From Streptomyces sp. ISL-87 (GTDB lineage: Bacteria; Actinomycetota; Actinomycetes; Streptomycetales; Streptomycetaceae): a stretch of DNA of 64,000 nt. The notes beneath the pieces were generated by a model that did no database searches, was not told the DNA's origin, and worked only from the letters and a program-made list of their open reading frames with translations. The stretch's first letter is position 1, and the number at the start of each line of letters is the position of its first letter. The stretch covers positions 1 through 64,000 of the forward strand of contig NZ_JAGGOY010000012.1 of the NCBI RefSeq assembly GCF_018614095.1, in the 5' to 3' direction. This document shows, in pieces, positions 42,651 to 50,585 of the stretch. The translations under genes were made by a program, and so were the position numbers.

Positions 42651-43484
42651 ATGGCGAACGCAGAGATCGGTGTCATCGGCGGCTCGGGCTTCTACTCCTT
42701 CCTGGAGGACGTCTCCGAGATCCAGGTGGAGACCCCCTACGGTCCCCCGAGCGACTCCCTGCACCTGGGCGAGCTGGCGGGGCGGCAGGTGGCCTTCCTG
42801 CCCCGGCACGGGCGCAGCCACACCGTGCCGCCGCACAAGATCAACTACCGGGCCAACCTGTGGGCGCTGCGCTCGGTCGGCGTCCGCCAGGTGCTGGGCC
42901 CCTGCGCGGTGGGCGGCCTGCGCGAGGAGTACGGGCCGGGCACGCTGCTGGTGCCGGACCAGCTGGTCGACCGGACCAAGACCCGCGTCCAGACCTTCTT
43001 CGACGGGGAGCCGCTGCCCGACGGCACCGTCCCGAACGTCGTGCACGCCACCTTCGCCGACCCGTACTGCCCGGTCGGCCGGTCGGTGGCCCTGGCGGCG
43101 GCCCGCGGGCGGGCCTGGGAGCCGGTGGACGGCGGCACGATGGTCGTGGTCGAAGGCCCCCGGTTCTCCACGCGCGCCGAGTCGAAGTGGCACGCGGCGA
43201 TGGGCTGGTCGGTCGTCGGCATGACGGGCCACCCGGAGGCCGTGCTCGCCCGCGAGCTGGGGCTCTGCTACACCTCGATGGCGCTTGTCACGGACCTGGA
43301 CGCGGGCGCGGAGACGGGTGAGGGCGTGTCCCACACGGAGGTCCTGCGCGTATTCGGCGAGAACATCGGCCGCATGCGCGAGGTCCTCTTCGACGCGGTG
43401 GCGGCCCTCCCGGCGACGGAATCCCGCGCCTGCCTGTGCATGCACGCCCTCGACGGCTGGGACCTGGGCATCGACCTGCCGTAG
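42651..43484 (+). CDS. mtnP: S-methyl-5'-thioadenosine phosphorylase
   Basis: The enzyme cleaves methylthioadenosine with phosphate, feeding methionine salvage. The 277-residue product has IGVIGGSGFYSF, the phosphate-binding LPRHGRSHTVPPHKINYRAN, GPCAVGGLREEYGPGTLLVPDQ, GTMVVVEGPRFSTRAES and the substrate-site VGMTGHPEAVLARELGLCY. The close relative S-methyl-5'-thioinosine phosphorylase cannot be excluded. It is not followed by other salvage genes. Confidence 0.92.
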   Translation: MANAEIGVIGGSGFYSFLEDVSEIQVETPYGPPSDSLHLGELAGRQVAFLPRHGRSHTVPPHKINYRANLWALRSVGVRQVLGPCAVGGLREEYGPGTLLVPDQLVDRTKTRVQTFFDGEPLPDGTVPNVVHATFADPYCPVGRSVALAAARGRAWEPVDGGTMVVVEGPRFSTRAESKWHAAMGWSVVGMTGHPEAVLARELGLCYTSMALVTDLDAGAETGEGVSHTEVLRVFGENIGRMREVLFDAVAALPATESRACLCMHALDGWDLGIDLP

Positions 43485-43500
43485 GACGGGCGGGGCTTGC

Positions 43501-43563
43501 CGGGTCGCGGCAGGGTCGCGGGCGGGGTCGCGGCAGGGTCGCGGCCGGGGTCGCGGGCGGGGC
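43501..43563. repeat. GGGTCGCGG tandem repeat, about five units
   Basis: Imperfect 11-12 nt units built on gggtcgcgg lie between the mtnP stop and the decayed enzyme fragment. They may mark the deletion junction. Confidence 0.7.
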
Positions 43564-43568
43564 AGTCG

Positions 43569-43699
43569 GCGGGCACGCCCGGACGGGAACTGCGCAGGCC
43601 GCCTTCGCCGCCGGGGCCTCGCATGTCGTGGTGGGCCGGTCGGTCACGCGGGCCGCGGACCCGGTGGCGGTGCTGGAGCGGGTCCGGGCCGTCGGCTGA
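43569..43699 (+). pseudogene. C-terminal fragment of an OMP-decarboxylase-superfamily enzyme
   Basis: The last about 42 codons of this frame read AQAAFAAGASHVVVGRSVTRAADPVAVLERVR. This closely resembles the phosphate-binding C-terminal block of orotidine-5'-phosphate decarboxylase and related enzymes (xxAxxAGAdxxVVGRxItxAxDPxxAxxxI). The rest of the barrel is missing, and upstream sequence is a simple repeat. I read it as a gene remnant after deletion. The exact parent family is uncertain. Confidence 0.6.
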
Positions 43700-43838
43700 C
43701 TCGTGTGGGTGACGCGGCTGTCCACAGGCTGGGGATCATCCACAGGCCCGGGCGAGGTTTCGCGGGGCGGGGGATCGTGAGGGATGTCCGGGCGCTGGAT
43801 CCGGACACCGGAACACACAGAGCTTGGCGGTGGCCGTC

Positions 43839-44366
43839 ATGTCCAGGACCCCTTCCCTTGTCCCGTCTTCTACGTGCCCTCCCGCTTCTTCTACGTGTCC
43901 TCCCGCGCGCCCGGTTCCGTCCTTCCCCCCGCTGCGCGTGGGGCGGGGCGGGGACCGGCTGCGCAGGGCCCTGAGGCGCCGGCGGCGTGCCGCCTCAGCC
44001 GGGCTGGCCGTCGCGGCGGCCGCGCTGGCGGTGGGCGGGACGGAGGCCCAGGCCTCACGGGGTGGCGCGCCGCCAGACGTGAAACCACCCCCCGTCGCGG
44101 TGCGGATGGTGTCGGCGCCGGTGCGCATCGCGGACGCGGCGACGGTCCGGCTGCTGCGTGCCGGGGACCGGGTGGATGTGGTGGCGGCCGAACGCTCCGC
44201 ACCGCCCCGGGTGGTGGCGGTGGCGGCCCGAGTGGCCGAAGTACCGGATCCGGAGAAGGGCGGCGGGGACGGCGGGGCACTGGTGGTCCTGTCCGTGCCC
44301 CGGGAAACCGCGCGGGCTCTGGTGGGGGCGGGCACGGTGTCACGACTGGCGGTGACGTTGTGCTGA
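43839..44366 (+). CDS. SAF/RcpC-CpaB-like protein of a pilus-type assembly family
   Basis: A 175-residue protein with a Pro/Ser-rich start, a basic RRALRRRRRAASAG stretch leading into a hydrophobic segment (LAVAAAALAVGG), and then an extracytoplasmic region. That region contains VRMVSAPVRIADAATVRLLRAGDRVDVVAA and ends VSRLAVTLC. The C-terminal part matches the RcpC/CpaB-like domain of Flp-pilus assembly proteins. No other pilus genes are nearby, so the role is unclear. An upstream TTG at 43824 is an alternative start, and neither start has a strong ribosome site. Confidence 0.7.
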   Translation: MSRTPSLVPSSTCPPASSTCPPARPVPSFPPLRVGRGGDRLRRALRRRRRAASAGLAVAAAALAVGGTEAQASRGGAPPDVKPPPVAVRMVSAPVRIADAATVRLLRAGDRVDVVAAERSAPPRVVAVAARVAEVPDPEKGGGDGGALVVLSVPRETARALVGAGTVSRLAVTLC

Positions 44367-44489
44367 ATCAGAGATACGTGCCGCGATGTCACCTTGTGGC
44401 AAGCACCGATTGGACACGCCATGCCTGGACTGCCGTAGCTTTCGGAACCGTTGGCTCCGTGTTCGGCAGATGCGAAGAAAGGCTCAGTG

Positions 44490-44993
44490 GTGAGCGAGAA
44501 GAAGAAGGAGAGCGTCCTGGCGGGCTTCAAGGCCTTCCTGATGCGCGGCAACGTCGTCGACCTGGCGGTGGCCGTCGTCATCGGCGCCGCGTTCACGAAC
44601 ATCGTGAACGCGGTGGTGAAGGGGATCATCGGCCCGCTGGTGGGCGCGGTCGGCACGAAGAACCTGGACGTCTACTCCTCGTGCCTGAAGGATCAGTGCG
44701 GCATCGACGCGAAGGGGGAGCCGACGGGTGTCAACATCATGTGGGGCTCGGTGCTCAACGCGACGCTGACCTTCCTGATCACCGCCGCGGTCGTCTACTT
44801 CCTGATGGTGCTGCCCATGGCGAAGTACCTCGCCAAGGTGGAGGCCCGCCGCCGGGCCAGGGATGGCGTGCAGGAGACCATGGAGATCACCGAGCTGGAG
44901 GTCCTCAAGGAGATCCGCGACCACCTGGTCGCACAGCGCAACGGCTCGGGCCCGGCCGGGGTGCCGGCACCGGGGCGCGGCGGTTCGTTCTGA
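44490..44993 (+). CDS. mscL: Large-conductance mechanosensitive channel MscL
   Basis: A pentameric safety valve opened by membrane tension at low osmolarity. The 167-residue product has the N-terminal amphipathic KAFLMRGNVVDLAVAVVIGAAF with the pore-lining TM1, a periplasmic loop with two Cys (SCLKDQC), TM2 LTFLITAAVVYFLMVLP and a charged cytoplasmic helix. Tandem GTG codons occur at 44487 and 44490. The second has GAAAGG 7 nt upstream and fits better. Family length is usually 130-150, so the tail is slightly long. Confidence 0.95.
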   Translation: MSEKKKESVLAGFKAFLMRGNVVDLAVAVVIGAAFTNIVNAVVKGIIGPLVGAVGTKNLDVYSSCLKDQCGIDAKGEPTGVNIMWGSVLNATLTFLITAAVVYFLMVLPMAKYLAKVEARRRARDGVQETMEITELEVLKEIRDHLVAQRNGSGPAGVPAPGRGGSF

Positions 44994-45003
44994 CCCAGGC
45001 CGC

Positions 45004-45213
45004 TCAGAGGTGGTGCGGCGGCTTCTCGTCGAGGAAGCGGGCCAAGTCGGCGGCGCTCCCGCCGGCGGGCGGCCGCTCGCCCCACCCGCGGTCGGTGTCG
45101 TCGGAGGACTGCTGGTCCAGGGGGTCGTCGAAGACGAGCTTCGGCTTCGGCCTGGGCACGGCCTCGGGCTTGGGGTCCTGTGCGCCGGAGGCGGAGGCGG
45201 GGGCGTTGCTCAT
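45004..45213 (-). CDS. Small hypothetical protein
   Basis: A 69-residue hydrophilic protein, Pro/Asp-rich, with DPLDQQSSDDTDRGWGERPP and a C-terminal AADLARFLDEKPPHH. No known domain is visible. GGAGG lies 1-2 nt before the ATG, which is too close to be ideal. It is convergent with mscL (10-nt gap). The reading frame keeps strong third-position GC, which supports coding. Confidence 0.6.
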   Translation of the reverse strand: MSNAPASASGAQDPKPEAVPRPKPKLVFDDPLDQQSSDDTDRGWGERPPAGGSAADLARFLDEKPPHHL

Positions 45214-45346
45214 GCCTCCAGGGTACGGCCGCCCCCGGCTCCATCTGCGACTGCTTCAGGGCTGCGGCCCGCGGCTCGGAGCCCTGGCCCGCGGCCTCCT
45301 TCATGTGCTGGGTTCGGGGTGGGGGGTGGGCATGGGCATGGTCACC

Positions 45347-45715
45347 TCACCGGTCCTTCGGGTCGAGGAGCCACAGGCCGATCACGACGAGAGAGGACAG
45401 GATCAGGAATCCCGCCCCCCACCAGGCCGTGGCGGTGTTGCCCTTCATCCACTCGTCGACGGTCACGGTCAGCGCCCAGAGCTGTCCGACCACGACGGTG
45501 AGGGCCAGGGCCAGCCTGGCGTTGAGTTTCGAGGAACGCTCCGGCTCCTGCTCGGTGCCGGCCCCCGGACCGGGGCCCGTGTGCCGGATCCGCGGGTCGC
45601 CGTAGCCGCTGGTGGGGCGGATCTGCGGATACCGTTCCCGCACCGGCCGGTTCAATCGGGGCTCGGCACTGGCCGGGTGGTATTCCGGGCGCGGAGGCAG
45701 CTGTTCGTCGGTCAT
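45347..45715 (-). CDS. Small two-helix membrane protein of the molybdo-Rieske operon
   Basis: A 122-residue protein with a Pro/Arg-rich cytoplasmic head of about 65 residues, followed by two hydrophobic helices (LALALTVVVGQLWALTVTV and AGFLILSSLVVIGLWLL) separated by DEWMKGNTATAWW. No cofactor ligand is visible. The ATG overlaps the Rieske stop (ATGA), so it is the last coupled gene of the operon. It is probably a small structural or anchoring subunit. Confidence 0.82.
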   Translation of the reverse strand: MTDEQLPPRPEYHPASAEPRLNRPVRERYPQIRPTSGYGDPRIRHTGPGPGAGTEQEPERSSKLNARLALALTVVVGQLWALTVTVDEWMKGNTATAWWGAGFLILSSLVVIGLWLLDPKDR

Positions 45716-46356
45716 GTCCGGGCGCTTTCCGTGTCGCCGTCCGTGCCGGGGCAGCCCAGGGTGCGGGCCAGCTCGGGGCGGGACTCGCCGAACTGGCGGC
45801 ACAAGGCCTCCTGGGTGGGCTCTCCCGACCGGGCGGTCGCGACGGCCCAAATGCTGCCGTCGGTCTCCTCGGTCAGGAAGACCTTGGGGAGCGGGCGGGG
45901 CGGTGGGCCCGCGGCGACCTCGCCGGTGCGCGCGTCGAAGACGCCCTCGTGACAGGGGCAGTACAGCTCCCCCTCGGGGCCCCGGTCCTCGCGCCACAGC
46001 ACGGCGCAGGCCAGGTGGGTGCAGATGGCCGAGTAGCCCACGAGGGAGCCGTCCCACAGCCGTACCGCGAGGGCCCGGTCCTCGTCACCGGGGAAGCGGA
46101 AGGCCATGGACTCCCCGGGTGCCAGCTGGTCGGCGACCTTCTTGCTCTTGGGCAGCTTCTCGCTGTCGCCGTGCCGGTCCAGGATGCCGGCGGCGACGCC
46201 GACACCGCCGATGGCCAGCCCGCCGGAGACGGTGGCGACGATCCGCAGGTAGTCACGGCGGGTGGTGAGGGAGTCGGCGCTGATCCGGTCGCGCAACTGC
46301 TCGGCGGCGTCGCCGTCGGGGCCGGGGGCGGGGGCCGGCTGCTGGGTCACGCTCAT
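45712..46356 (-). CDS. Rieske [2Fe-2S] protein with twin-arginine-like anchor
   Basis: A 214-residue iron-sulfur protein. RRDYLRIVATVSGGLAIGGVGVAAG (about residues 33-57) is a Tat-like uncleaved anchor. The Rieske cluster ligands are Cys112-Thr-His114 and Cys133-Pro-Cys-His136. That loop carries an extra Cys135 as in classical Rieske centres, but the partner Cys is ALACAV-type Cys117. Start and stop overlap neighbouring genes by 4 nt. Its presence with a molybdoenzyme and a b-type cytochrome suggests an electron carrier on the outer membrane face. Confidence 0.9.
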   Translation of the reverse strand: MSVTQQPAPAPGPDGDAAEQLRDRISADSLTTRRDYLRIVATVSGGLAIGGVGVAAGILDRHGDSEKLPKSKKVADQLAPGESMAFRFPGDEDRALAVRLWDGSLVGYSAICTHLACAVLWREDRGPEGELYCPCHEGVFDARTGEVAAGPPPRPLPKVFLTEETDGSIWAVATARSGEPTQEALCRQFGESRPELARTLGCPGTDGDTESART

Positions 46357-46952
46357 CTGACGTCGACTCCATTGATCTCGACGACGGGGAGGCCGCCGGG
46401 GACGGGCCATTGGACCTTGTCGGCGGGGACGACCATCGCGACGCCGGTGCTGACCGCCACGTCGCCGAACACGAAGGAGTCGGCGACCTGGACGCCGGGG
46501 CGCTCCGCCTGGAGCTCTTCGAGGGTTCCGTAGAAGAGGGCACCGGTCGGGCAGACAGTGGCGCACATGGGGGCGAGGCCGTAGGCGGTGCGGTCGTAGC
46601 AGAGGTTGCACTTCATCTGGAGCTTCGCCTGGAGGTCGATCTTCGGGACGCCGAAGGGGCAGGCGTTGACGCAGTTGGCGCAGCCGATGCAGCGGGTGGT
46701 GTCAGCCGTTTGGACCACCCCGTCCGCGGTGACCAGGATCGCGTCGGCGGGGCAGACCTCGGCGCAGGGGGCGACCGGGTCCTCGCAGTGCATGCAGACG
46801 GTCGGAAGGGAGGCGACGGACCGGCCGGCGTCGGTGTAGTCCAGGTGGATCATCGACTTGCCTCGGTGCGAGTCGCATTCGCGGCAGGCGGAGACACAGG
46901 CCTGGCAGCCGATGCAGCGACCCGGGTCGATGAAGATCGTTCGGCCCATCAT
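46353..46952 (-). CDS. Four-cluster ferredoxin subunit (DmsB/NrfC type)
   Basis: A 199-residue electron-transfer subunit with four [4Fe-4S] ligand sets: CIGCQACVSAC, CMHCEDPVAPCAEVCP, CIGCANCVNACP and CNLCYDRTAYGLAPMCATVCP. This matches the beta subunits of DMSO-reductase-family complexes. No signal peptide is present. It is preceded by a twin ATG, and the first (46952) lies 10-13 nt after GAGAGGAAC. Its stop overlaps the Rieske start. It links the molybdenum subunit to the membrane partners. Confidence 0.93.
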   Translation of the reverse strand: MMGRTIFIDPGRCIGCQACVSACRECDSHRGKSMIHLDYTDAGRSVASLPTVCMHCEDPVAPCAEVCPADAILVTADGVVQTADTTRCIGCANCVNACPFGVPKIDLQAKLQMKCNLCYDRTAYGLAPMCATVCPTGALFYGTLEELQAERPGVQVADSFVFGDVAVSTGVAMVVPADKVQWPVPGGLPVVEINGVDVR

Positions 46953-46959
46953 GGCGGAG

Positions 46960-49278
46960 TCAGTTCCTCTCCGCCGTGCCACGGCCCTGCGGGGCCGTGG
47001 GGGGCAGCGGGTCGGTGCGGGAGACCTGGGTCTGCGGGTAGGCCTCGTGGCCGGGGGCCGTGGGCGGTGCGGGCACCTCGTCGATCCGCTCGGCGGACTC
47101 GATCCGGGCGGCGCAGACCTTGTACTCGGGGATCTTCGAGCGGGGGTCGAGGGCGTCGATGGTCAGGGCGTTCGCGGACGTCGGGACGGGCCAGTGGTAC
47201 GGGATGAAGACGGTGTCGGGACGGATGGCCTCGGTGACCAGGGCCGGGAAGACCTCGCTGCCGCGGCGGGTGACCACCCGCACCGGGTCGCCGTTGCGGA
47301 AACCGTGCGAGGGGTGGACCTCCACCCAGGGGCGCGGGGCCTGTTCGACGAGGGCGCCCAGACGGCGGGTCTGGTTGCCGGAGAGGAAGTGCGCGACGGT
47401 GCGGCCGGTGGTGAGGGAGAGGGGGAACTCCCCGGTGTAGGCGTCCATGGGCGGATGCCATTCCACGACCTGAAGGTGGATCTTGCCGTCGGGGTGGTAG
47501 CTCCGGCCGTCCTCGAACAGCCGGGGTGTGCCCGGGTGCTCGGTGGAGGGGCAGGGCCAGGCGATCCCGCCGGTCTCCTCCAGGCGGTCGTAGGTGATGC
47601 CGTAGTAGTCGTTGACCGTGCCGGCGGAGGCGATCCGCAGCTCCTCGAACACCTCGCGGGAGCCGGCGAAGTCGAAGTGGTGGCCGGCACCGAGCCGTTT
47701 GGCCAGCTCGCAGATGACCCAGGTGTCGGTGCGGACCCCGGCCGGGGGTTCCTGGGCCTTGTTGTGCTTGACCACCCGGGCCTCGGCGTTGGCCATCACG
47801 CCCTCGTCCTCGGCCCAGGTGGTGACGGGGAAGACGACGTGGGCGTTGGCGGCGGTCTCGGAGAGGAAGAAGTCGAACTGGGCGTGGAACTCGGCGGTGT
47901 CGTAGCCGTCCTTGACCACCCCGTAGTTGGGGAGGGAGACGAAGGGGTTGTTGCAGATGCCGATGAGGCCACGGATCTCGCGGCGCTGCATTTGCCAGAC
48001 CATTTCCATCATGGAGGTGCCGGCGCCGGGGAGCTCGGATTCCTCGATGCCCCAGATCTGGCAGATCTGGCGCCGGTGTTCCGGGTCGGTGATCGAGCGG
48101 CCGCCGGGGAGGAGGTCGGACTTCTGGCCGTGTTCGCGGCCGCCCTGGCCGTTGCCCTGGCCCGTGATGGTGCCGTAGCCGGCGCCGGGCTTGCCGATGT
48201 TGCCGGTGGCCACGCACAGGTTGATGACGGAGAGGCAGTTCTCGACGCCCTGGGAGTGGTGTTCGATGCCCCGGGCATGCCAGGCCATGGCCTTGCCGGC
48301 GGCGGCGAAGACGCGGGCCACCTGGACGATCTGCTCGGCCGGGACTCCGCAGATCCGGGCGGAGCGGGCGGGCGGGTACTCCTGGACGGTGGCCTTGACC
48401 TCGTCCCAGCCGGTGGTGCGGGCGGCGAGGTAGGCCTCGTCGGTCAGGCCCTCGGCGACGATCACGTGCAGGACGGCGTTGAAGAAGGCCGAGTCGGTGC
48501 CGGGCTTGAGGGCGACGTGGATGTCGGCGGTGCGCGCGATGGCCGTCTCGCGCGGGTCGACCACGATCAGCGAGGCGCCCCGGTCCCGGGCGCCCCACAG
48601 GTACTGGGTCATCACGGGGAAGCACTCCCCCACGTTCGACCCGGCGATGAGCAGGCAGTCGGTGAGGAGGATGTCGGAGAAGGGGTTGCCGGCCCGGTCG
48701 ATGCCGAAGGCGAGCTTGTTGGCGCCCGCGGCGCTGACCATGCACAGCCGGCCGTTGTAGTCGACGTGCTTGGTCTTCAGCGCGACCCGGGCGAACTTGC
48801 CAACGAGGTAGGTCTTCTCGGAGAACAGGCTGGCTCCGCCGAGCAGCCCGAAGGCGTCGTTCCCGTACTCGCCCTGGATACGGCGGATCTCGGAGACGGT
48901 GAAGTCGAGGGCCTCGTCCCAGGAGACGTCCCTGAACTCCTCGTCACGGGAGCGGCGCATCAGCGGGGCGGTGAGCCGGTCGGGGTGGTTGACCTGCTGG
49001 TAGGCGTTGATGCCCTTGGGGCACAGCCGCATGCGGTTGATGTCGTGATTGCGGGGCTCCACGCCGAAGACCTTGCCGCCGCGGTCCACCCGCAGGTACA
49101 TCCCGCACTGCACGCCGCAGAAGCAGCAGTGGGTGGGGACGAGGGTCTCGCCGTTCTGGTCGGCGTGCCACTTGTCCGCGGGGATGCCGCCCGCGTCGCG
49201 GAAGTTGCGGGTGCCGGGCGGGGCGATCGAAGGGGCGAGGGGCAGCGGCGCGGGCTCGGCGGGGTCCGTCGCGGTCAC
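46960..49278 (-). CDS. Molybdopterin bis(guanine dinucleotide) oxidoreductase, NasA/NapA-like catalytic subunit
   Basis: A 772-residue DMSO-reductase-family enzyme. The N-terminal [4Fe-4S] motif is Cys51-x2-Cys54-x3-Cys58 with the last Cys in RLCPKG. The presumed Mo ligand is Cys179 in DYNGRLCMVSAAG, the pattern of nitrate reductases. GSNVGECFPVM, GNIGKPGAGYG and the C-terminal MopB domain with NGDPVRVVTRRG follow. There is no Tat signal, so the enzyme is cytoplasmic unless carried by a partner. The GTG start overlaps the cytochrome gene stop. Nitrate is one possible substrate, but the operon lacks nitrate-specific partners. Confidence 0.92.
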   Translation of the reverse strand: MTATDPAEPAPLPLAPSIAPPGTRNFRDAGGIPADKWHADQNGETLVPTHCCFCGVQCGMYLRVDRGGKVFGVEPRNHDINRMRLCPKGINAYQQVNHPDRLTAPLMRRSRDEEFRDVSWDEALDFTVSEIRRIQGEYGNDAFGLLGGASLFSEKTYLVGKFARVALKTKHVDYNGRLCMVSAAGANKLAFGIDRAGNPFSDILLTDCLLIAGSNVGECFPVMTQYLWGARDRGASLIVVDPRETAIARTADIHVALKPGTDSAFFNAVLHVIVAEGLTDEAYLAARTTGWDEVKATVQEYPPARSARICGVPAEQIVQVARVFAAAGKAMAWHARGIEHHSQGVENCLSVINLCVATGNIGKPGAGYGTITGQGNGQGGREHGQKSDLLPGGRSITDPEHRRQICQIWGIEESELPGAGTSMMEMVWQMQRREIRGLIGICNNPFVSLPNYGVVKDGYDTAEFHAQFDFFLSETAANAHVVFPVTTWAEDEGVMANAEARVVKHNKAQEPPAGVRTDTWVICELAKRLGAGHHFDFAGSREVFEELRIASAGTVNDYYGITYDRLEETGGIAWPCPSTEHPGTPRLFEDGRSYHPDGKIHLQVVEWHPPMDAYTGEFPLSLTTGRTVAHFLSGNQTRRLGALVEQAPRPWVEVHPSHGFRNGDPVRVVTRRGSEVFPALVTEAIRPDTVFIPYHWPVPTSANALTIDALDPRSKIPEYKVCAARIESAERIDEVPAPPTAPGHEAYPQTQVSRTDPLPPTAPQGRGTAERN

Positions 49279-50393
49279 TTGAAGCCCTTCTTGACATGGG
49301 CCAGGTAGACACTGCCGCGCAGCACCCGCTTGCAGCGCGGGCAGTATTCGGCGAAGGCGTCGAAGTCGAGCTTCAGGTCCCGCATGGTGCCGCGCAGGTT
49401 CTCGACGTACGGCGTGGTGTCGATGGGCTCTCCGCAGCGCTTGCAGGCGAAGACCTGGTCCTCCTGGCGGGCGGTGTACTTGAACAGCTGCATGCCGACG
49501 GCGGCCGGCCGCTGGACGATGTGGAAGAACTTCCCGAACGGGATGTAGATGAGGGTGAAGACCACCGACACCATGTGCAGGATCGCCAGGGACTCGTAGC
49601 CCCCGCCGTGCAGGAAGATCGACGAGAAGGTCAGCAGCAGACCCGTCACGGAGATCACGATCAGGCAGATCAGCGGCAGCAGGTCGTACGCGAACCGCTG
49701 GCCGGTGATGGCGCCCCGGTCCCTCATCCGCCGCCACAGGAAGTACGAGGCACCGGGGATGACCAGCACGGCGGCGATGTCCAGGCCGTGGAACATCAGC
49801 CAGCCGGCGATGCTGAGCGAGTCGAAGCCGAGGATCTTGAAGCCCCACATCCGCATCTCGTAGCCCGGGCCCGATCCGCTGCCGGAGGTGAAGGTGAACC
49901 AGCCCCAGGTCAGCGGGAAGGTGATCAGGGCGGCCAGGATGCAGCCCCAGAAGATCAGCTGGTGGGCGGCCCAGCGGGCGCGCGAGCGGGCGCCGAGGAA
50001 CTTCTGGAAGCCGAGGTAGGTGACGATCATCTTCGGCAGGGCGGTGGGGGCCTTGCGGAAGTTGGCGGCCGAGAAGAAGCTGCCGAAGCCCTTCTTGAAG
50101 AGCCGGCGCGCGCCGGGCGCGGAGACCCAGACGGTGTACCGGTAGGCCACGCCGAAGGCCAGGAAGACGGTGGCGACGGCGTACGGCAGCAGGCCCGAGT
50201 CGAAGTCGCGCAGGAGCCTGCTCCCCAGCACGATCGCGGCGATGAGCAGGAGCGAGACGACGGTGCCGGCCAGAGTGGCCCGTGCGGTGACGGACCGCCC
50301 GACGGGCGGCAGCGTCGCGGCCGTCGGCTGCCCGGTCCCGGTCGGAGGCGGCGGGGGCGGCGCGGCGGCGAGGACTTCTGAGGGCTCGGACAC
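49275..50393 (-). CDS. Membrane cytochrome b-like subunit with C-terminal zinc/iron ribbon
   Basis: A 372-residue protein with a Pro-rich head and about six hydrophobic helices. Histidines fall inside helices (AAHQLIFWG, LMFHGLDIA, ILHMVSVVF, KFFHIVQRP), the pattern of NarI/NrfD-like di-haem quinol-oxidising subunits. The C-terminus carries CKRC (about residue 324) and CPRC (about 355), a metal-binding ribbon not normal for NarI. It is first in the operon and is coupled to the molybdenum subunit. It probably exchanges electrons with menaquinone. The GTG start has a weak ribosome site. Confidence 0.85.
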   Translation of the reverse strand: MSEPSEVLAAAPPPPPPTGTGQPTAATLPPVGRSVTARATLAGTVVSLLLIAAIVLGSRLLRDFDSGLLPYAVATVFLAFGVAYRYTVWVSAPGARRLFKKGFGSFFSAANFRKAPTALPKMIVTYLGFQKFLGARSRARWAAHQLIFWGCILAALITFPLTWGWFTFTSGSGSGPGYEMRMWGFKILGFDSLSIAGWLMFHGLDIAAVLVIPGASYFLWRRMRDRGAITGQRFAYDLLPLICLIVISVTGLLLTFSSIFLHGGGYESLAILHMVSVVFTLIYIPFGKFFHIVQRPAAVGMQLFKYTARQEDQVFACKRCGEPIDTTPYVENLRGTMRDLKLDFDAFAEYCPRCKRVLRGSVYLAHVKKGFK

Positions 50394-50418
50394 GCCACCA
50401 CGCTAGGTGGTATGTCCC

Positions 50419-50436
50419 TGCATAGCCCGTTATGCA
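50419..50436. promoter_or_regulatory. 18-bp dyad operator candidate of the molybdo-Rieske operon
   Basis: TGCATA-GCCCGT-TATGCA is a perfect 6-bp inverted repeat with 6-nt spacer, the geometry of Crp/Fnr-type sites. It ends 26 nt before the operon's GTG and lies between divergent genes. Confidence 0.5.
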
Positions 50437-50585
50437 ACCAAGTGGGCGAATCCCTCAGACGAGGGTCGGCCCCTGCCGGGCGTGGAAGGGCAGTACGTCG
50501 AGGAGAACGTCGTCCGAGCGACAGGCCGAGGTCCCAAGCGCGCGCCTCGCCTGCCGACCGGCGGACGGCTGCTGTCCTGGGCGGC

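Noticed and set aside
46858..49308. 816-codon plus frame opposite the molybdenum subunit
   Set aside because: It is antisense to a gene with intact cofactor motifs, and the Asp/Gly/Val-rich sequence is a GC artefact.
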